Below, piece after piece: positions 26,246 to 35,349 of a stretch of DNA of 64,000 bases. Both the position numbers and the translations under genes were made by a program. The notes beneath the pieces are model-generated. The model did no database searches. It saw nothing but the letters and a program-made list of their open reading frames with translations, and was not told the DNA's origin. Source of the DNA: Bradyrhizobium sp. 21 (GTDB lineage: Bacteria > Pseudomonadota > Alphaproteobacteria > Rhizobiales > Xanthobacteraceae); the NCBI RefSeq assembly GCF_023073335.1, contig NZ_JADPJG010000002.1, positions 158,594-222,593 of the forward strand, in the 5' to 3' direction. Every line of letters starts with the position of its first letter. Within the stretch, counting starts at the first letter, position 1.

Positions 26246-27532
26246 ATGACTGCGCCAACCACCTTTTCCCTCGGCACTCCCGGCGACGCCGAACGCGCGG
26301 CCGAGCTGCGCCGCGTCAAGGGACTGGCGACGCTTGTGCTGGCGTCGATGCTTGTCCTGTTCGTCGTCGCGAAATGGCTTCTCCCCGTGCATCCCGCGTT
26401 CGGGTTCATCGCGGCATTCGCGGAAGCCGCGACCATCGGCGGGCTCGCCGACTGGTACGCGGTGGTTGCGCTGTTCAAGCGACCGCTCGGCCTGCCTATT
26501 CCGCACACCGCGATCATCCAGAGCAACCAGGCCCGTATTGCCGACAAGCTCGGCGAGTTCATCCAGGTGCATTTCCTCGAGGCCGCTCCAGTCGAGGCCA
26601 AGCTGAAGGAGATTGATTTCGGCTCCTTCGTCGCCGACTGGCTGCGCGACCGCAAGCGCAGCGACGATCTCGCGCGCTTCGCGCTGCGTCTGCTGCCGGA
26701 GGCGTTCTCGGCCACGGAAAGCTCCGGCCTGATGACCTTCATCATCCGCCGCATGTCCTCGCAGCTCCAGGCGATCGACCTCGCGCCGCTCGCCGCCGGC
26801 ACGTTGCGCGGCTTTGTTGCGGAGGGACGCCATCAGATCCTGTTCGACGATCTCCTGCGCGTGATGCACGACACGTTGAACCAGACGGAAACGATGGCGA
26901 TCATCCGCGAGAAGGTGCGCGCGGAATTGCCGACCTTGCTCAGGCTCTATCGCGCCGACAAGTTTTTGGTGAACAAGATCGTGGCGTCCGCCACCTCCTT
27001 CTTCAATGAGGTCCGCAGCGATCCCAAGCATCCATTCCGCGGCGAGTTCGATCGCATGGTGCTGAGCTTCGTCGATCGGCTCGGCACCGATCGGGCCTAT
27101 GTCGATCGCATCGACGGCTTGAAGCGCGATCTGCTTGCACGGCCGGAGCTCGCCGATCTCGCCCGCACGGTCTGGGCCAACGCGCGCTCCTTCATCGAGC
27201 GCAGCGCAAGCGGCGAAACGCAGGTGCTGCAGCACCATCTCGCCGGCATGTTCGTTGCCGCTGGTGAAGCGCTCGCCGGCGATGTCGAGCTGCGCGGCGA
27301 GATCAACAAGGGTCTGGTGGCGGTGCTGCGCAGTTTCGTCGCCGACCAGAAGAGCGGCGTCTCGACCTTCATCTCCGACCAGGTCAAGTCGTGGGATATG
27401 GCGCAGCTGATTTCGCTGATCGAAATCAACATCGGCCGCGACCTGCAATACATCCGCTTCAACGGTTCGCTGATCGGCGGCCTCGCCGGACTTGCGCTCT
27501 ACTCCGTAGAATTCCTGCTTCGATGGCTGTGA
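26246..27532 (+). CDS. DUF445 family membrane-anchored protein
   Basis: A 428-residue DUF445 protein. An N-terminal hydrophobic pair (ATLVLASMLVLFVVAKWLL and FGFIAAFAEAATIGGLADW) with ALFKRPLGLPIPHTAII is the signature start of this family; a long soluble helical region follows, and a last hydrophobic segment (SLIGGLAGLALYSVEFLL) ends the protein. That places both ends in the inner membrane. The family is widespread in proteobacteria and its function is not settled. ATG 26246 begins 15 bases after a palindromic repeat and has no strong ribosome-binding site; frames further upstream run through the repeat and are rejected. Confidence 0.87.
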   Translation: MTAPTTFSLGTPGDAERAAELRRVKGLATLVLASMLVLFVVAKWLLPVHPAFGFIAAFAEAATIGGLADWYAVVALFKRPLGLPIPHTAIIQSNQARIADKLGEFIQVHFLEAAPVEAKLKEIDFGSFVADWLRDRKRSDDLARFALRLLPEAFSATESSGLMTFIIRRMSSQLQAIDLAPLAAGTLRGFVAEGRHQILFDDLLRVMHDTLNQTETMAIIREKVRAELPTLLRLYRADKFLVNKIVASATSFFNEVRSDPKHPFRGEFDRMVLSFVDRLGTDRAYVDRIDGLKRDLLARPELADLARTVWANARSFIERSASGETQVLQHHLAGMFVAAGEALAGDVELRGEINKGLVAVLRSFVADQKSGVSTFISDQVKSWDMAQLISLIEINIGRDLQYIRFNGSLIGGLAGLALYSVEFLLRWL

Positions 27533-27732
27533 CTTTTGCGTCACGGACGTTAGCATTAACGTGTGGGCCTATTGTGGCCCCGCGTCTCTCCCGATTGAAT
27601 GTGGGGAACCGGCTGCCTAGCTGATTCCTGTTGCGCTGCGGAACGATCAGGAAGCCGGTGTGTTGGAATTCATACCCATTTGCCGGCACGCAACCGGCGG
27701 CCTTTTCAGCATTTCTTCCCAGGGGACCATTG

Positions 27733-28503
27733 ATGACCGCCACTGCCCAGACGCTGCGTCCGCCGTCCCGCACCTTGATGTTTCTGGAAGGGCGCGCGAT
27801 CCACGAGTTCGGTGCGTTCCTGGGCGCGTTGCCGCTCTTGAGCCTCGCTCCGCGCGGCGATGGACATCCGGTACTGGTGCTGCCGGGCCTCGTGGCCTCC
27901 GACGAATCCACGCGCGCGTTGCGCACCTTTCTGTCGGCCAAGGGCTATGCGGTGAGCGGCTGGCGCCAGGGCCGGAATTACGGCCTGCGCGAGGGCGTGC
28001 AGCACGCGATGGTGGATCTGGTTCAAGAGCTCAGTGACACGCATGGCCGCAAGATCAGCCTGGTCGGCTGGAGCCTCGGCGGACTCTATGCGCGCCAGCT
28101 CGCCAAGATGATGCCCGACCGCGTGCGCCAGGTGATCACGCTCGGCAGCCCCTTTGCCGGCGATCCCCATTCGACCAATGCCTGGCGCGTCTATGAATGG
28201 GCGAGCGGGCGGAAGTCCGACGAGGTCGATCCGCAGTTCGGCGGCGAACTCGCTGTCCCGCCGCCCGTGCCGACCACCGCCATTTTCAGCCGCACCGACG
28301 GCGTTTGCGCCTGGCAGGGCTGCATGGAGAAGTCGGGCGCGCAAACCGAGAGCATCGAGGTCGATAGCAGCCATTGCGGCATGGGCCACCATCCCGCCGC
28401 TGTCTTCGCGGTGGCTGATCGCCTTGCGCAGAAGGAAGGCAGCTGGCGAGCCTTCGACCGCAGCGGCTGGCGCAGCGTGGTCTATCCCGATCCGCATCGG
28501 TAG
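27733..28503 (+). CDS. Alpha/beta hydrolase, lipase/acyltransferase-like (paralogue)
   Basis: A 256-residue alpha/beta hydrolase with nucleophile elbow GWSLGG (Ser114) after GRKISLV, and a late DSSHCGMGHHP that supplies the likely histidine. It is a clear paralogue of the hydrolase at 12555-13355: both have APRGDGHPVL, LPG with an ASDxS stretch, W-R-x-G-R-N-x-G-L, the LGSPFA block and a VADRLAQ-E-G ending. AGGGGACC precedes ATG 27733. Unlike its paralogue it has no DUF6489 gene or WS/DGAT partner beside it. Lipid ester or polyester hydrolysis is likely; the natural substrate is unknown. Confidence 0.84.
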   Translation: MTATAQTLRPPSRTLMFLEGRAIHEFGAFLGALPLLSLAPRGDGHPVLVLPGLVASDESTRALRTFLSAKGYAVSGWRQGRNYGLREGVQHAMVDLVQELSDTHGRKISLVGWSLGGLYARQLAKMMPDRVRQVITLGSPFAGDPHSTNAWRVYEWASGRKSDEVDPQFGGELAVPPPVPTTAIFSRTDGVCAWQGCMEKSGAQTESIEVDSSHCGMGHHPAAVFAVADRLAQKEGSWRAFDRSGWRSVVYPDPHR

Positions 28504-28511
28504 CCGAGCCT

Positions 28512-28638
28512 GCATGGTTCGAGATACGCGGCTTTGCCGCGCTCCTCACCATGAGGATTGAGACCACGTGGCGCCGCGCATAAGTAGTTAGACCTCATCC
28601 TGAGGAGGCGCGAAGCGCCGTCTCGAAGGATCGAGCCC
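28512..28638. repeat. Palindromic repeat, family B (copy 1)
   Basis: An imperfect palindrome between the lipase-like gene and paaX. It pairs GCTCCTCACCATGAGG on the left with CCTCATCCTGAGGAGG on the right, and carries the TCTCGAAGGAT end typical of a dispersed Bradyrhizobium intergenic repeat. The related copy is at 35175-35287. Arms are less perfect than in the other families, so the boundaries are approximate. Confidence 0.65.
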
Positions 28639-28704
28639 GGCTCTCGCTTCCATTGTCGCACCCGTCCATTGTCGCGCCCGCACCAAACGCGCTATGGCTC
28701 GCGT

Positions 28705-29571
28705 ATGGCGCATCCGTTGTCCCGCATCATCGATCAGCTCAAGCGCGAACCGTCGCGCACCGGCTCCATCGTCATCACAATGTTCGGTGACGCCATCGTG
28801 CCGCGTGGTGGCTCGGTGTGGCTCGGCACGCTGCTGGAATTCTTCGAGAACCTCGCCATCGACAGCGGTGTGGTGCGCACCGCGGTGTCGCGGCTTGCGG
28901 CGGACGGCTGGCTGACGCGCGAAAAAGTCGGCCGAAACAGTTTTTATCGCTTGGCCGACAAAGGCCGCCAGATCTTCGAGGCCGCGACACGCCACATCTA
29001 CGATCCGCCGCCATCGGATTGGACCGGGCGCTTCGAGCTGCTTCTGATCGGCAATGGCGAGGATCGCGACGCCTCGCGCGAGGCGCTCCGCAATGCCGGC
29101 TTCGGCAGTCCGCTGCCGGGCGTGTGGGTCGCGCCGTCGGGCGTGCCTGTGCCGGACGAGGCTGCGGGCGCCATCCGTCTGGAAGTCTCGGCCGAGGATG
29201 ACAGCGGTCGTCGTCTGCTCAGTGCGAGCTGGCCACTGCAGCGCACGGCGGACGCCTATCTGAAATTCATGAAGACCTTCGAGCCGCTGCGGGCCGCGAT
29301 CGGTCGCGGTACGGATTTATCCGAGGACGATGCCTTCACCGCGCGCATCCTGCTGATCCACCACTATCGCCGCGTTGTGCTGCGCGATCCGTTGTTGCCC
29401 GAAACCCTGCTGCCTGCCGACTGGCCGGGCAGGGCTGCCCGCGACCTCTGCGGCGAGGTCTATCGCGCGCTGCTTGCTCCGTCCGAGCAATGGCTTGATG
29501 GCCACGGAACCAATGAAAAGGGGCCGCTGCCACCCGCGCGGAAGCTTCTGGAGCGCAGGTTCGGGGTCTGA
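28705..29571 (+). CDS. paaX: PaaX-type transcriptional repressor of phenylacetate catabolism
   Basis: A 288-residue regulator. The N-terminal winged helix reads GSIVITMFGDAIVPRGGSVWLGTL, then GVVRTAVSRLAADGWL, the PaaX family signature; a PaaX C-terminal domain follows, with FLLIHHYRR-like sequence (ARILLIHHYRRVVLRDPLLP). In E. coli PaaX represses the paa operon until phenylacetyl-CoA binds. Here it lies 76 bases upstream of paaA on the same strand, so it can be controlled separately from the operon it regulates. ATG 28705 begins MAHPLSRIIDQL; the longer frame upstream (from 28669) is not family-like. Confidence 0.93.
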   Translation: MAHPLSRIIDQLKREPSRTGSIVITMFGDAIVPRGGSVWLGTLLEFFENLAIDSGVVRTAVSRLAADGWLTREKVGRNSFYRLADKGRQIFEAATRHIYDPPPSDWTGRFELLLIGNGEDRDASREALRNAGFGSPLPGVWVAPSGVPVPDEAAGAIRLEVSAEDDSGRRLLSASWPLQRTADAYLKFMKTFEPLRAAIGRGTDLSEDDAFTARILLIHHYRRVVLRDPLLPETLLPADWPGRAARDLCGEVYRALLAPSEQWLDGHGTNEKGPLPPARKLLERRFGV

Positions 29572-29592
29572 GTTTTATGTTACAGAAATATC

Positions 29593-29620
29593 TTGCGTGA
29601 GCTAACTCTTGTTATATATT
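29593..29620 (+). promoter_or_regulatory. Candidate promoter of the paa operon
   Basis: Between paaX and paaA there is a sharp drop in GC (22 of 60 bases in 29581-29640). TTGCGT at 29593-29598 and TATATT at 29615-29620 are separated by 16 bases, a good housekeeping promoter layout. GTTA (29580-29583) and TAAC (29603-29606) flank the -35 box as a partial inverted repeat and could be part of the PaaX operator. Not tested. Confidence 0.5.
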
Positions 29621-29647
29621 GCCTCCTAATAAAACGGGAGGACGCGC

Positions 29648-30640
29648 ATGTATACCCAGGCGCTGAATACGGCCGAGACCGACGATCGCGGTCTTGAGGA
29701 CGCGGCCAAGGCTGCGCAGTTCCAGGCGCGCATCGATGCCGAGGAACGCATCGAGCCGAACGACTGGACGCCGGCGGCCTATCGCAAGACGCTGACCCGT
29801 CAGATCTCCCAGCACGCCCATTCCGAAATCGTCGGCATGCTGCCCGAAGGCAACTGGATCACGCGCGCGCCGACCTTGCGCCGCAAGGCTGCACTGCTCG
29901 CCAAGGTACAGGACGAGTGCGGCCACGGTCTCTATCTCTATGCCGCCGCCGAGACGCTCGGCACCTCGCGCGAAGCGCTGGTCGACGCCATGCTCGCGGG
30001 CAAGGCCAAATATTCCTCCATCTTCAACTACCCGACGCTGACCTGGGCCGATATCGGCACCATCGGCTGGCTGGTCGACGGCGCCGCGATCATGAACCAG
30101 ATCCCGCTGTGCCGCTGCTCCTACGGCCCCTATGCGCGCGCGATGATCCGCGTCTGCAAGGAAGAGTCCTTTCACCAGCGCCAGGGCTACGAGATCATGC
30201 TGACGCTGTGCCGCGGCTCGGACGAGCAGAAGGCGATGGCGCAGGATGCGCTGAACCGGTGGTGGTGGCCGGTGTTGATGATGTTCGGCCCGCCGGATGC
30301 GACGAGCCAGCACAGCGACACCTCGACGAAATGGAAGATCAAGCGCTTCTCCAATGACGAGCTGCGCCAGAAGTTCGTCGATGCCACCGTACCGCAGGCA
30401 CAATATCTCGGCCTCACCGTTCCCGACCCCGGCATGATTCAGGATGCCGACGGACACTGGCGCTACAGCGAGATCGACTGGACCGAATTCAAGCAGGTGC
30501 TCGCCGGCAATGGTCCGTGCAACCGTGACCGACTGGCTGCGCGCCGCAAGGCCCACGACGAGGGGGCCTGGGTGCGCGAGGCGGCGGCCGCCTATGCCGC
30601 AAAGCGCGTGCAGCGTCAGACCGCGCAAGCCGCGGAATAA
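29648..30640 (+). CDS. paaA: Phenylacetyl-CoA epoxidase catalytic subunit PaaA
   Basis: Catalytic alpha subunit of the multicomponent monooxygenase that epoxidises phenylacetyl-CoA to ring-1,2-epoxyphenylacetyl-CoA. Length 330 residues. The diiron ferritin-like core is seen in [15 protein letters not shown] (residues 87-101) and [14 protein letters not shown] (168-181), each giving Glu and His ligands. The N-terminal [19 protein letters not shown] is highly characteristic of PaaA. GGGAGG precedes ATG 29648. It is the first gene of a tight operon paaABCDE. Confidence 0.97.
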   Translation: MYTQALNTAETDDRGLEDAAKAAQFQARIDAEERIEPNDWTPAAYRKTLTRQISQHAHSEIVGMLPEGNWITRAPTLRRKAALLAKVQDECGHGLYLYAAAETLGTSREALVDAMLAGKAKYSSIFNYPTLTWADIGTIGWLVDGAAIMNQIPLCRCSYGPYARAMIRVCKEESFHQRQGYEIMLTLCRGSDEQKAMAQDALNRWWWPVLMMFGPPDATSQHSDTSTKWKIKRFSNDELRQKFVDATVPQAQYLGLTVPDPGMIQDADGHWRYSEIDWTEFKQVLAGNGPCNRDRLAARRKAHDEGAWVREAAAAYAAKRVQRQTAQAAE

Positions 30641-30650
30641 GGAGATCAGG

Positions 30651-30938
30651 ATGGCCACGCCGAACACGCCGCTGTGGGAAGTCTTCGTTCGCAGTCGCAA
30701 CGGCCTCGCGCACAAGCATGTCGGCTCGCTTCATGCGAGCGATGCCACCATGGCCCTGCAGGCCGCCCGCGACATCTACACCCGCCGCGGCGAGGGCCTT
30801 TCGATCTGGGTGGTGCCGTCGACCGCGATCACCGCGAGCGATCCGGCCGAGAAAGGCATGATGTTCGAGCCGGCGGAATCGAAGATCTACCGGCACCCGA
30901 CCTTCTATGAGGTGCCCGATGAAGTGGGGCACATGTGA
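30651..30938 (+). CDS. paaB: Phenylacetyl-CoA epoxidase subunit PaaB
   Basis: A 95-residue small subunit, essential for the PaaABC(D)E epoxidase but not catalytic itself. It opens MATPNTPLWEVFVRSRNGLAH, has HKHVGSLHASDATMALQAARDIYTRR, and ends with a YRHPTFYEVPDEVGHM block, all standard for PaaB. AAGGAGATC lies before ATG 30651, 10 bases after paaA. The stop overlaps the paaC start. Confidence 0.96.
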   Translation: MATPNTPLWEVFVRSRNGLAHKHVGSLHASDATMALQAARDIYTRRGEGLSIWVVPSTAITASDPAEKGMMFEPAESKIYRHPTFYEVPDEVGHM

Positions 30939-31714
30939 TGCGTGTGGCCAACATCCAGGTCTCCGAAACACCGTTGGTGCTCTATGCCCTGCGCCGCGCC
31001 GATGATGCGCTGATCCTCGGCCATCGCCTGTCGGAATGGTGCGGCCATGCCCCGATGCTGGAAGAGGACATGGCGCTCTCCAATATTGCACTCGACCTCA
31101 TCGGCCAGGCGCGCGAGCTCTACAGCTATGCCGCCAAGGTCGAAGGCAAGGACAACGACGAGGACAAGCTCGCCTACCTGCGCGACGTCAGGCAGTACCG
31201 CAACCTGCTGCTGGTGGAGCAGCCCAACGGCGATTTCGCCCAGACCCTGGTGCGGCAGTTCTTCTATTCCGCTTTCGCCGATCTCTACTGGCGCGCGATG
31301 ATGGCGTCGCGGGACACGACGCTTGCGGCGATTGCCGCCAAGTCCGAGAAGGAGAGCGCCTATCATCTGCGCCATGCCTCGGAGTGGATCATCCGGCTCG
31401 GCGACGGAACGGACGAAAGCCATCGACGTGCGCAGGCCGCGATCGATCACCTCTGGGCCTTCACCGGTGAAATGTTCGCCGTCGACGACGGCGAGCGCGC
31501 CCTGATCCATGCCGCTATCGCCATTGATCCCGGGACCTTGCGCGGCCGCTGGCTGACGACGCTCTCTGATGTCGTCAGTGAAGCCACGCTCGAGCTGCCG
31601 CAGACAGACTGGATGCAGCAGGGCGGCCGTTCCGGGCGGCACAGCGAGCATCTTGGCCATCTTCTGTCCGAGCTGCAGTCGATGCAGCGGACCTTCCCGG
31701 GGCAGACATGGTGA
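30938..31714 (+). CDS. paaC: Phenylacetyl-CoA epoxidase structural subunit PaaC
   Basis: Structural beta subunit of the epoxidase; a ferritin-like partner of PaaA with a degenerate metal site in characterised members. Length is 258 residues from ATG 30938, which overlaps the paaB stop (TGATG); a GTG at 30935 would add one residue. Family sequence includes LGHRLSEWCGHAPMLEEDMA, then LYSYAAKVEGKDNDEDKLAYLRD, and AYHLRHASEWIIRLGDGT. Its 3' end overlaps paaD by seven bases. Confidence 0.96.
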   Translation: MRVANIQVSETPLVLYALRRADDALILGHRLSEWCGHAPMLEEDMALSNIALDLIGQARELYSYAAKVEGKDNDEDKLAYLRDVRQYRNLLLVEQPNGDFAQTLVRQFFYSAFADLYWRAMMASRDTTLAAIAAKSEKESAYHLRHASEWIIRLGDGTDESHRRAQAAIDHLWAFTGEMFAVDDGERALIHAAIAIDPGTLRGRWLTTLSDVVSEATLELPQTDWMQQGGRSGRHSEHLGHLLSELQSMQRTFPGQTW

Positions 31715-32211
31715 GGGTGCTGGAGCGCGACAGCGAGCTGCGCCGGCGCGCCTGGGACGCCGCGGCAAGCGTGGTCGATCCGGAAATTCCGGTTTTGACC
31801 ATCGCCGATCTTGGCGTGCTCCGTGACGTCGTTCTCGACGGCCATCATGTCGAGGTCGCGATCACCCCGACCTATTCGGGCTGCCCGGCCATGAACATGA
31901 TCGCGCTCGAAATCGAGGTCGCGCTGGAACGCGCCGGTTTCCATCGCCCGAAGGTCCGCACCGTGCTGTCGCCGGCCTGGACCACCGACTGGATGAGCGA
32001 GGAGGGCCGCCGGAAATTGCGCGCCTACGGCATCGCACCACCGCAAGCCTCGAATTCTCGCCGCGCGCTGTTTGGCGAACAGGCCGTCGCCTGCCCGCAA
32101 TGCACCTCGGCGACTACAGAGCTGCTGTCCGAATTCGGCTCGACCTCCTGCAAGGCGCTGTGGCGCTGCAAGGCCTGCCGCGAACCCTTCGATTATTTCA
32201 AGTGTCATTGA
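31708..32211 (+). CDS. paaD: Phenylacetyl-CoA epoxidase-associated subunit PaaD
   Basis: A 167-residue DUF59/SufT-type protein needed for in vivo epoxidase activity, probably in iron-sulfur assembly. The DUF59 core is VVDPEIPVLTIADLGVLRDV, then TYSGCPAMNMIALEIE. The C-terminal zinc-ribbon-like end has CPQC at about residues 130-133, then CKACREPFDYFKCH, matching PaaD. ATG 31708 lies inside the paaC 3' end (7-base overlap). The paaE start follows one base after its stop. Confidence 0.95.
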   Translation: MVRVLERDSELRRRAWDAAASVVDPEIPVLTIADLGVLRDVVLDGHHVEVAITPTYSGCPAMNMIALEIEVALERAGFHRPKVRTVLSPAWTTDWMSEEGRRKLRAYGIAPPQASNSRRALFGEQAVACPQCTSATTELLSEFGSTSCKALWRCKACREPFDYFKCH

Positions 32212-32212
32212 T

Positions 32213-33295
32213 ATGTCAGCAGCCGCACCGCGCTTCCATCGTCTCGCTGTCAACGACCTCCGCCGCGAGGCGTCCGACGCCGTATCGCTGACCTTTGCCA
32301 TTCCCGACGAGCTCGCCAACGACTACGCCTTCACGCCCGGCCAATACCTCACGCTCCGCACCATGCTGGATGGCGAGGAAGTGCGCCGCTCTTATTCCAT
32401 CTGCTCCGGCCCCGAGGACGGCGAGATACGCATCGCCGTCAAGAAGGTCGATGGCGGTGCGTTTTCGAGCTGGGCGGCGGACGATTTGAAGTGTGGCGAC
32501 GAGCTGGACGTGATGACGCCCACGGGACGCTTCGGCGTGGTCCCGCCGGCCGGCGCCGGACGCATCCATGTCGGATTTGCCGCAGGCTCCGGCATCACGC
32601 CGATCCTGTCGATCGTCAAGGGCACGCTTGCGCGCGAGCTGGATTGCCATTTCTTCCTGTTCTACGGCAATCGCACGACCGACAACATCATGTTCCTCGA
32701 GGCGCTCGAGGAGCTCAAGGACCGCTTCATCGATCGCCTCTCGATCTTCCACGTCATCTCCGGCGAGGAGCAGGACATCCCGATCCTGCATGGCCGTCTC
32801 GACGGCGACAAGGTGAGGGTGCTGCTGCGCTCGCTGGTGCCGGCCGCGAGTATCGATCACGTCTTCATCTGCGGTCCGTCCGGCATGAGTGAGGACATCG
32901 AGGCGACCTGTCGAGGGCTCGGCATTGCGGAAGAGCGTATCCACGTCGAGCGCTTCGTCTCGGAGTTCGGCGGCAAGCCGAGGCCCAAGAAAGTCGTTGC
33001 ACCCGACGCGCCGCCGAAGGCGATAGCGTCGCTGATCATCGACGGCAAGCGCCGCGACGTGCCGGTCGCCGAGGACGAGGCGATCCTCGATGCCGCGCTG
33101 CGCGCCGGAATCGATCTGCCCTTCGCCTGCAAGGGCGGCATGTGCTCGACTTGCCGTGCAAAACTGGTCGAGGGCGAGGCGCCGATGGACATCAACTATT
33201 CACTGGAACCGTGGGAGCTGAAGGCTGGCTTTGTCCTGACTTGCCAGGCGAAGCCATCGTCCGAGCGCGTCGTGGTCGACTACGACCACGTTTGA
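32213..33295 (+). CDS. paaE: Phenylacetyl-CoA epoxidase reductase subunit PaaE
   Basis: Passes electrons from NADPH through FAD and a 2Fe-2S cluster to the PaaAC core. The 360-residue protein has an FAD domain (RRSYSICSGPEDGE), an NAD(P) domain (FAAGSGITPILSI), and a C-terminal plant-type ferredoxin with Cys306, Cys311, Cys314 and Cys344 (CKGGMCSTC and LTCQAKP). This FNR-then-ferredoxin order is that of PaaE. ATG 32213 lies one base after the paaD stop; an in-frame start upstream lies inside paaD. It ends 55 bases before the thioesterase gene. Confidence 0.95.
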   Translation: MSAAAPRFHRLAVNDLRREASDAVSLTFAIPDELANDYAFTPGQYLTLRTMLDGEEVRRSYSICSGPEDGEIRIAVKKVDGGAFSSWAADDLKCGDELDVMTPTGRFGVVPPAGAGRIHVGFAAGSGITPILSIVKGTLARELDCHFFLFYGNRTTDNIMFLEALEELKDRFIDRLSIFHVISGEEQDIPILHGRLDGDKVRVLLRSLVPAASIDHVFICGPSGMSEDIEATCRGLGIAEERIHVERFVSEFGGKPRPKKVVAPDAPPKAIASLIIDGKRRDVPVAEDEAILDAALRAGIDLPFACKGGMCSTCRAKLVEGEAPMDINYSLEPWELKAGFVLTCQAKPSSERVVVDYDHV

Positions 33296-33350
33296 CAGTT
33301 ATGGCCAGGCAGCAGAGCATGATGGGCAAACATTTGGCCGGGAGAAGCGC

Positions 33351-33800
33351 GTGAACGTCAAAACCGCCCTGTCGCCTGAGGATGTTGCCCGCGCCTGTAC
33401 TGAGGCGATGTGGGCGGAGGACGATGCCTCCAAAGGCCTCGGCATGGAGATCGTCGAGATCGGCCCGGGTTTTGCGACATTGGCGATGAATGTGCGGCCG
33501 GACATGGTCAACGGCCAGCGCATCGCCCATGGCGGCTTCATCTTCACGCTCGCCGATTCCGCCTTCGCCTTTGCCTGCAACTCGCACAATGAGCGCGTGG
33601 TCGCGGCGCAGGGGCAGATCACCTTCATCAAGCCGGGCAAGCTCGGCGACCGCCTCGTCGCGAAAGCGCGCGAAGTCACCCGCAGCGGCCGGTCCGGGAT
33701 CTACGACGTGCGGGTGACAGTGGGCGACACCGTCGTCGCGGAATTCCGCGGGCATTCGCGTGTTATTCCCGGCACGTGGCTGCCGGCGTTAGATCAATAA
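33351..33800 (+). CDS. paaI: PaaI-type hotdog-fold thioesterase
   Basis: A 149-residue hotdog thioesterase that would release CoA from ring-hydroxylated or epoxide-derived phenylacetyl-CoA and protect against toxic intermediates. The motif is HGGFIFTLADSAFAFACNSH, with the family Gly-Gly and Asp, preceded by VNGQRIAHGG. The start is GTG 33351, with GGGAGAAG immediately upstream. It lies between paaE and paaK, as in many paa clusters. Confidence 0.92.
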   Translation: MNVKTALSPEDVARACTEAMWAEDDASKGLGMEIVEIGPGFATLAMNVRPDMVNGQRIAHGGFIFTLADSAFAFACNSHNERVVAAQGQITFIKPGKLGDRLVAKAREVTRSGRSGIYDVRVTVGDTVVAEFRGHSRVIPGTWLPALDQ

Positions 33801-33835
33801 AGAAAAGAACAAGCCAAAGATGTGGGGAAACGAGA

Positions 33836-35167
33836 ATGGCTCTGACGAGGCTCAAGGAAAGTGGCAACACCTATCGTGCCGAGATGGACGCGCATGAGCG
33901 CGCGTCACGTGACGAGATCATGGCGCTCCAGACCCAGCGGCTGGCCTGGTCGCTGAAGCACGCCTATGACAACGTCGCGCATTATCGCAAGGCCTTCGAT
34001 AAGGCCGGCGTGCATCCGTCCGACTTTCGCGAGGTCTCGGATCTCGCGAGATTTCCGTTCACGGTGAAGACGGACCTTCGCGACAACTATCCCTTCAACA
34101 TGTTTGCCGTGCCGCGCGAAAAGCTGGTGCGCGTGCATGCCTCCTCCGGCACGACGGGAAAGCCGATCGTGGTGGGTTACACCCAGCGCGACATCGACAC
34201 CTGGTCGGAGGTGATGGCGCGCTCGATCCGCGCCGCCGGCGGCCGCACGGGCATGATCATCCACAATGCCTATGGCTACGGCCTCTTCACGGGGGGGCTC
34301 GGTGTGCACTACGGCGCGGAGAAGCTCGGTTGCACCGTGGTGCCGATCTCGGGCGGCATGACCGAGCGGCAGGTGCAGCTCATCAACGACTTCAGGCCCG
34401 ACATCATCACGGTGACGCCGAGCTACATGCTGGCGATCCTCGACGAGTTCAAGCGCCAAAAGCTCGATCCGCGTCAATGCTCGCTCAAGGTCGGCATCTT
34501 CGGCGCCGAGCCCTGGACCAATGCCATGCGCGGCGAGATCGAGGACGCCTTCGACATGGACGCGACGGACATCTACGGTCTCTCCGAGGTGATCGGACCC
34601 GGCGTCGCGCAGGAATGCATCGAGACCAAGGACGGTCTGCACATCTGGGAGGACCACTTCTATCCCGAAGTGATCGATCCCGAAACGGGCGCGGTGCTGC
34701 CCGACGGCGAGAAGGGCGAGCTGGTGTTCACCTCGCTCACCAAGGAGGCGTTCCCGGTGATCCGCTATCGCACCCGCGACCTGACGCGCCTCCTGCCGGG
34801 TACGGCGCGGCCGGGCATGCGGCGCATGGAGAAGGTCACGGGTCGTTCCGACGACATGATCATCCTGCGCGGCGTCAACCTGTTCCCGACCCAGATCGAG
34901 GAGGTTTTGCTCGCCACCGATTGGTGCGGCGGGCATTTCGTTCTGGAACTGACCCGCGAAGGACGCATGGACGAGTTGACCATCATTGCCGAGGCGCGGC
35001 CGGAGAGTTGGGATGGCCGGGGTCTCCTCGATCATGCGAACCGGATATCGACCCACATCAAGAACAGCATCGGCATCAGCTCCAGCGTGCGGGTGGTTGC
35101 GCCCGCCACGCTGGAGCGCTCGCTCGGCAAGGCCAAGCGGCTCTACGACAAGCGGCCGAAGGATTAG
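33836..35167 (+). CDS. paaK: Phenylacetate-CoA ligase PaaK
   Basis: Activates phenylacetate with ATP and CoA, the first committed step of the pathway. Length 443 residues. The AMP-binding P-loop is SSGTTGKP at residues 103-110, followed by GMIIHNAYGYGLFTGGLG and YGLSEVIGPGVA, both PaaK signatures. The C-terminal domain has TGRSDDMIILRGVNLFP, the conserved hinge. The GGGGAAACGAGA before ATG 33836 is a fair ribosome-binding site. It completes the activation-plus-epoxidation part of the cluster; no isomerase, hydrolase or beta-oxidation genes (paaG, paaZ, paaF, paaH, paaJ) follow. Confidence 0.96.
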   Translation: MALTRLKESGNTYRAEMDAHERASRDEIMALQTQRLAWSLKHAYDNVAHYRKAFDKAGVHPSDFREVSDLARFPFTVKTDLRDNYPFNMFAVPREKLVRVHASSGTTGKPIVVGYTQRDIDTWSEVMARSIRAAGGRTGMIIHNAYGYGLFTGGLGVHYGAEKLGCTVVPISGGMTERQVQLINDFRPDIITVTPSYMLAILDEFKRQKLDPRQCSLKVGIFGAEPWTNAMRGEIEDAFDMDATDIYGLSEVIGPGVAQECIETKDGLHIWEDHFYPEVIDPETGAVLPDGEKGELVFTSLTKEAFPVIRYRTRDLTRLLPGTARPGMRRMEKVTGRSDDMIILRGVNLFPTQIEEVLLATDWCGGHFVLELTREGRMDELTIIAEARPESWDGRGLLDHANRISTHIKNSIGISSSVRVVAPATLERSLGKAKRLYDKRPKD

Positions 35168-35174
35168 GGTCTTA

Positions 35175-35287
35175 CCCCTCATGGTGAGCAGGCGCGTAGC
35201 GCCGTCTCGAACCATGCAGGCCAGGATGCTGCAACGCGGGCCTTCATCCTTCGAGACGCCGCTGGCGCGGCTCCTCAGGATGAGGGG
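35175..35287. repeat. Palindromic repeat, family B (copy 2)
   Basis: A 113-base palindrome after paaK. CCCCTCATGG at the left end pairs imperfectly with CAGGATGAGGGG at the right end (35276-35287), and an inner CTTCATCCTTCGAGACGCC segment is the sequence shared with copy 1 at 28512. It may reduce read-through from paaK into the next gene. Confidence 0.75.
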
Positions 35288-35349
35288 AGGCAGGTTGACT
35301 TGGGTCCCTCCAAGGGCGACAAGGCCCGCGAGAAATCGTGGGTCTTTCG

